Shown: positions 6,449 through 8,364 of the stretch, one piece after another | Position numbering within the stretch: position 1 is the first letter of the stretch | How the letters are laid out: the number at the start of each line of letters is the position of its first letter | Assembly (NCBI GenBank): GCA_934216375.1 | Contig: CAKQBP010000050.1 | Location: 1-8,364, forward strand | Origin: an uncultured Veillonella sp. | GTDB taxonomy: Bacteria > Bacillota > Negativicutes > Veillonellales > Veillonellaceae | Length of the DNA: 8,364 nucleotides | Direction of reading: 5' to 3' | Notes under the pieces: model-generated | What the model was told of the DNA's origin: nothing | Database searches by the model: none | The model's input: only the letters and a program-made list of their open reading frames with translations | Program-made: the position numbers and the translations under genes

Positions 6449-6477
6449 ATCATTACATAATATATTTCTATAGACAA
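6449..6477 (-). promoter_or_regulatory. Candidate promoter for the ybaK-rnhA-epimerase-DUF1294 unit
   Basis: TTGTCT (6477-6472, 4 of 6 consensus) is followed by 17 bases and AATGAT (6454-6449, 4 of 6), with a TG one base upstream of the -10 as in extended promoters. It sits in the only sizeable gap in this run, giving a leader of about 30 bases. The hexamers are imperfect and the DNA is AT-rich, so chance is possible. Confidence 0.4.
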
Positions 6478-6493
6478 ATATAATTTTTCATTA

Positions 6494-7492
6494 CTATTTA
6501 TTTACGATTTTATTAATATTTTTTAATTCAATACGCAAAGTACCATCATCATTAGTTTTTATCTCAATAAACTCACGATTTTTCATATATTTCACAGGAA
6601 ATGAAATCTCAATACCTGTATCTGTTTTAATCTTATGATGCTCTCCAACCTTCGTGGCAAACTCACGATTTACTGGCAAAGGACGCAACATATCCACATC
6701 AGCTAATTCTTTCTTTGCCGCCTCTTGTTGAATAGGATTCGCTTTAAATACCTCTTCTACAATACGAACAGGATCAACGGTATCTGATACTTCTGCATTT
6801 TTAGCAATCATAGATTTAGCCGTTGTCAGTTCAATGACGCCATCAGACTCGTGCGCTTGAGCCACCTTATCTACGATAGCTTTTACCTTTCTCACCGTAT
6901 CTCGCGAGGATTGATTAGTCCCTAATTGCAAGACCTTATCTGCTAGGATATAGGATACCTCACCATCAAATTCACCTTTAGGTTCAAAAACACGAACACT
7001 AAAATCATTGAGATTAATAGATGCAAAGGCCCGTAATTTTTGTGACGGCATAGGTAATACTGCCTTATGAGAAACGAGTTCTGTAGCCAATGTACCATCA
7101 TCTTCACTGAATAGTTGATGGGTAAAAGCATCATGAGCTTGGCACAGAAGAATACAAACATAAGGCGTATCCGTAACGGCTTCACAGATAATCGTATCAA
7201 TAACAACAGAATCCGTAGCTTGTTTCATGTATGAAAATAAGCTTTCACCTAAATTCTTACATAAATCAATAAACTTAAGCGCTCCATTTTTATAGTCTAC
7301 TAATTGTTTGCCTACAGGACTCGCATCATGTAAGGTTCCGGTTCTAGCCCCTGGATCTTTAAAAGCCTTAACTACATGATTTGCTATATAATCTTGTATA
7401 GCTTGATCCCCAACCTTTAATTCATGTTCAGAATATACAGCTAACGAGGATGTAAAGTCGAAAATCTCTAGCGCCGCCTTATTAATCTGCAT
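6494..7492 (-). CDS. 37-kDa nucleoid-associated protein family (YejK/NdpA-like)
   Basis: 332 residues, matching the roughly 335 of E. coli YejK. The protein has the family layout: an N-terminal half beginning QINKAALEIFDF with a mixed alpha/beta body, strands such as YVCILLCQAHDAFTH (110-124) and FASINLNDFSVRVFEPKG (155-172), and a C-terminal half rich in helices then strands, including TGIEISFPVKYMKNREFIEIK. The C-terminal segment around residues 292-331 looks like the closing beta sheet of the family. YejK associates with the nucleoid, but its precise role is not established, so function here is no more than nucleoid association by homology. The ATG at 7492 follows AGGAGG by four bases. It starts 27 bases after the ligase gene and is probably cotranscribed with it; the functional link between the two is unclear. 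No signal peptide or membrane segment is seen. The family call is by overall pattern rather than a single motif. Confidence 0.7.
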   Translation of the reverse strand: MQINKAALEIFDFTSSLAVYSEHELKVGDQAIQDYIANHVVKAFKDPGARTGTLHDASPVGKQLVDYKNGALKFIDLCKNLGESLFSYMKQATDSVVIDTIICEAVTDTPYVCILLCQAHDAFTHQLFSEDDGTLATELVSHKAVLPMPSQKLRAFASINLNDFSVRVFEPKGEFDGEVSYILADKVLQLGTNQSSRDTVRKVKAIVDKVAQAHESDGVIELTTAKSMIAKNAEVSDTVDPVRIVEEVFKANPIQQEAAKKELADVDMLRPLPVNREFATKVGEHHKIKTDTGIEISFPVKYMKNREFIEIKTNDDGTLRIELKNINKIVNK

Positions 7493-7519
7493 GATGCCTC
7501 CTTGTAGTACAAAAAATGT

Positions 7520-8364
7520 TTACCCTTTATTATACCACTCTTTTAGCTTTCGTTTATCTACTTTTGAGCATTCCGTAAGGGGTAGCATAGGAACTTCTAT
7601 TATAGCTTTTGGCCACTCCACAGAAGGCCTTTTATTATGAATAAAGTCTATAACTTCATTCAATCTAGCCTCACCATCTAGCACCATATAAACTACGTAG
7701 TCTTCCCCTCGTATCTCATCAGTAATATCAATTATAGCAACCTCGGAAACCCCTTGTAAGGATTGTAAATACAATTCCATCTCTGGAATAGAAATTTTAT
7801 ATCCCCCTTTATTGATTACGTCGCCTGCTCTCCCATTAAACATTAGATAACCATCGCTATCGATATATCCACAATCATTTACAGTATATGTATTAGGAAT
7901 CCCTTCAATATGATATTTTGTGGTCACATAAATAACATTATCAGTCTCTGCTATCTGTATGGTTGGGAATGGTCTCCCCACCGTACCTTCTCGCTCTAGC
8001 CATTCCTTACCTGTACAATACGTTATATAGTTAAGCTCTGATGCGCCATAGTACAAGATAAACTCCATATCAGGACATATATCTTGTAACTGTTCCATTA
8101 ATTGTCGATCTAGAACTTGAGATCCTGCAATTATATATTTAATAGATGATAAATTACTTTTACAGTGTCGTACCAATAATCGTAGTTTTGTTGGTAATGC
8201 ATATATATGGTCTACATTGTATTCCTCTATGAGCTGTATCCATCTACTAGGACGCAATGAACTCGTAGTAACAACGGTCCCTCCAGCCCATAAAGCGGCA
8301 ATAACCATACTGCTAACACCTGTGAAACTAAAACTCCCCTGTAAAAAGATTTTAACATCTTTGT
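7520..8364 (-). CDS. AMP-forming acyl-CoA synthetase / adenylating ligase, C-terminal part (truncated by window edge)
   Basis: The frame is open to the right edge, so the internal ATG at 8308 is not the true start; 280 residues are visible. It belongs to the ANL superfamily, which activates a carboxylate with ATP to an acyl-AMP and usually transfers it to CoA. Visible motifs, numbered from the edge, are a SFSFTGVSSMVIAALWAGGTVV stretch in two blocks (10-31) typical of the core, YYGASE (104-109, motif A5), NDCGYIDSDGYL (162-173, motif A7), the hinge FNGRAGDVINKGGYKIS (175-191, motif A8) and LTECSKVDKRKL (262-273, motif A10) with the catalytic Lys267. The ATP P-loop motif (A3) lies outside the window. 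Two motif positions differ from the usual forms: NDCG replaces TGD in A7, and Ser266 replaces the Gly before the catalytic lysine. The substrate cannot be told; a fatty or aromatic acid, or an acyl chain for a carrier protein, are all possible. Confidence 0.85.
   Translation of the reverse strand, partial: KDVKIFLQGSFSFTGVSSMVIAALWAGGTVVTTSSLRPSRWIQLIEEYNVDHIYALPTKLRLLVRHCKSNLSSIKYIIAGSQVLDRQLMEQLQDICPDMEFILYYGASELNYITYCTGKEWLEREGTVGRPFPTIQIAETDNVIYVTTKYHIEGIPNTYTVNDCGYIDSDGYLMFNGRAGDVINKGGYKISIPEMELYLQSLQGVSEVAIIDITDEIRGEDYVVYMVLDGEARLNEVIDFIHNKRPSVEWPKAIIEVPMLPLTECSKVDKRKLKEWYNKG

Noticed and set aside
6425..6493. AT-rich gap between the nucleoid-associated gene and ybaK as a possible small RNA or terminator
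   Set aside because: No GC-rich hairpin or T tract is seen. It holds only the candidate promoter listed.
1..8364. CRISPR arrays, insertion sequences, prophage, defence genes, tRNA or rRNA
   Set aside because: No regularly spaced repeats, transposase motifs, cloverleaf sequences or rRNA-like stretches were seen in the window.

Overview
The window is AT-rich, and every gene I can support lies on the minus strand, so transcription runs from high to low coordinates. Strong AGGAGG-type ribosome sites and Firmicutes-like proteins (a short Pgi, a two-domain RNase H, DUF1294) occur beside a secretin, which needs an outer membrane. That combination suggests a diderm Firmicute of the Negativicutes, plausibly Veillonella or a close relative. 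The genus is inference from gene content, not the result of a search.

In order of transcription: (1) 8364-7520 is the C-terminal part of an AMP-forming acyl-CoA synthetase-like ligase cut by the right edge. It is followed 27 bases later by a 37-kDa nucleoid-associated family protein (7492-6494). (2) A short AT-rich gap (6413-6493) with a candidate promoter precedes a tight run of four genes: ybaK-type Cys-tRNA(Pro) deacylase, RNase H with an N-terminal hybrid-binding domain, a second GalE-like sugar-nucleotide epimerase, and a small DUF1294 membrane protein. (3) An extended -10 promoter at about 3898-3906, lying inside a perfect 10-bp inverted repeat, precedes pgi and galE. These two are 9 bases apart and end at a clear two-tier rho-independent terminator (1343-1387). 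(4) After the terminator comes a new unit: a single-pass membrane protein with a GspC/PilP-like C-terminal domain, overlapped by the start of a secretin-like gene that runs off the left edge. The secretin N-terminus is reconstructed here from a GTG start at 464.

Functionally, pgi, galE and the second epimerase form a hexose-phosphate and sugar-nucleotide group that probably feeds surface polysaccharide or LPS synthesis. The two epimerases differ at the expected sugar-gate position (Leu versus Ser) and may differ in substrate. The left end is part of a type IV pilus, competence or type II secretion envelope machine. The rest is housekeeping (tRNA proofreading, RNA-DNA hybrid removal, nucleoid association).

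I found no transposon, CRISPR array, tRNA, rRNA or defence system, and no clear undescribed system. No gene-free stretch exceeds about 130 bases. The points most worth checking are the G8 tract in the RNase H ribosome site, the inverted repeat over the pgi promoter, the diverged pilus/secretion pair, and the epimerase gate residues.
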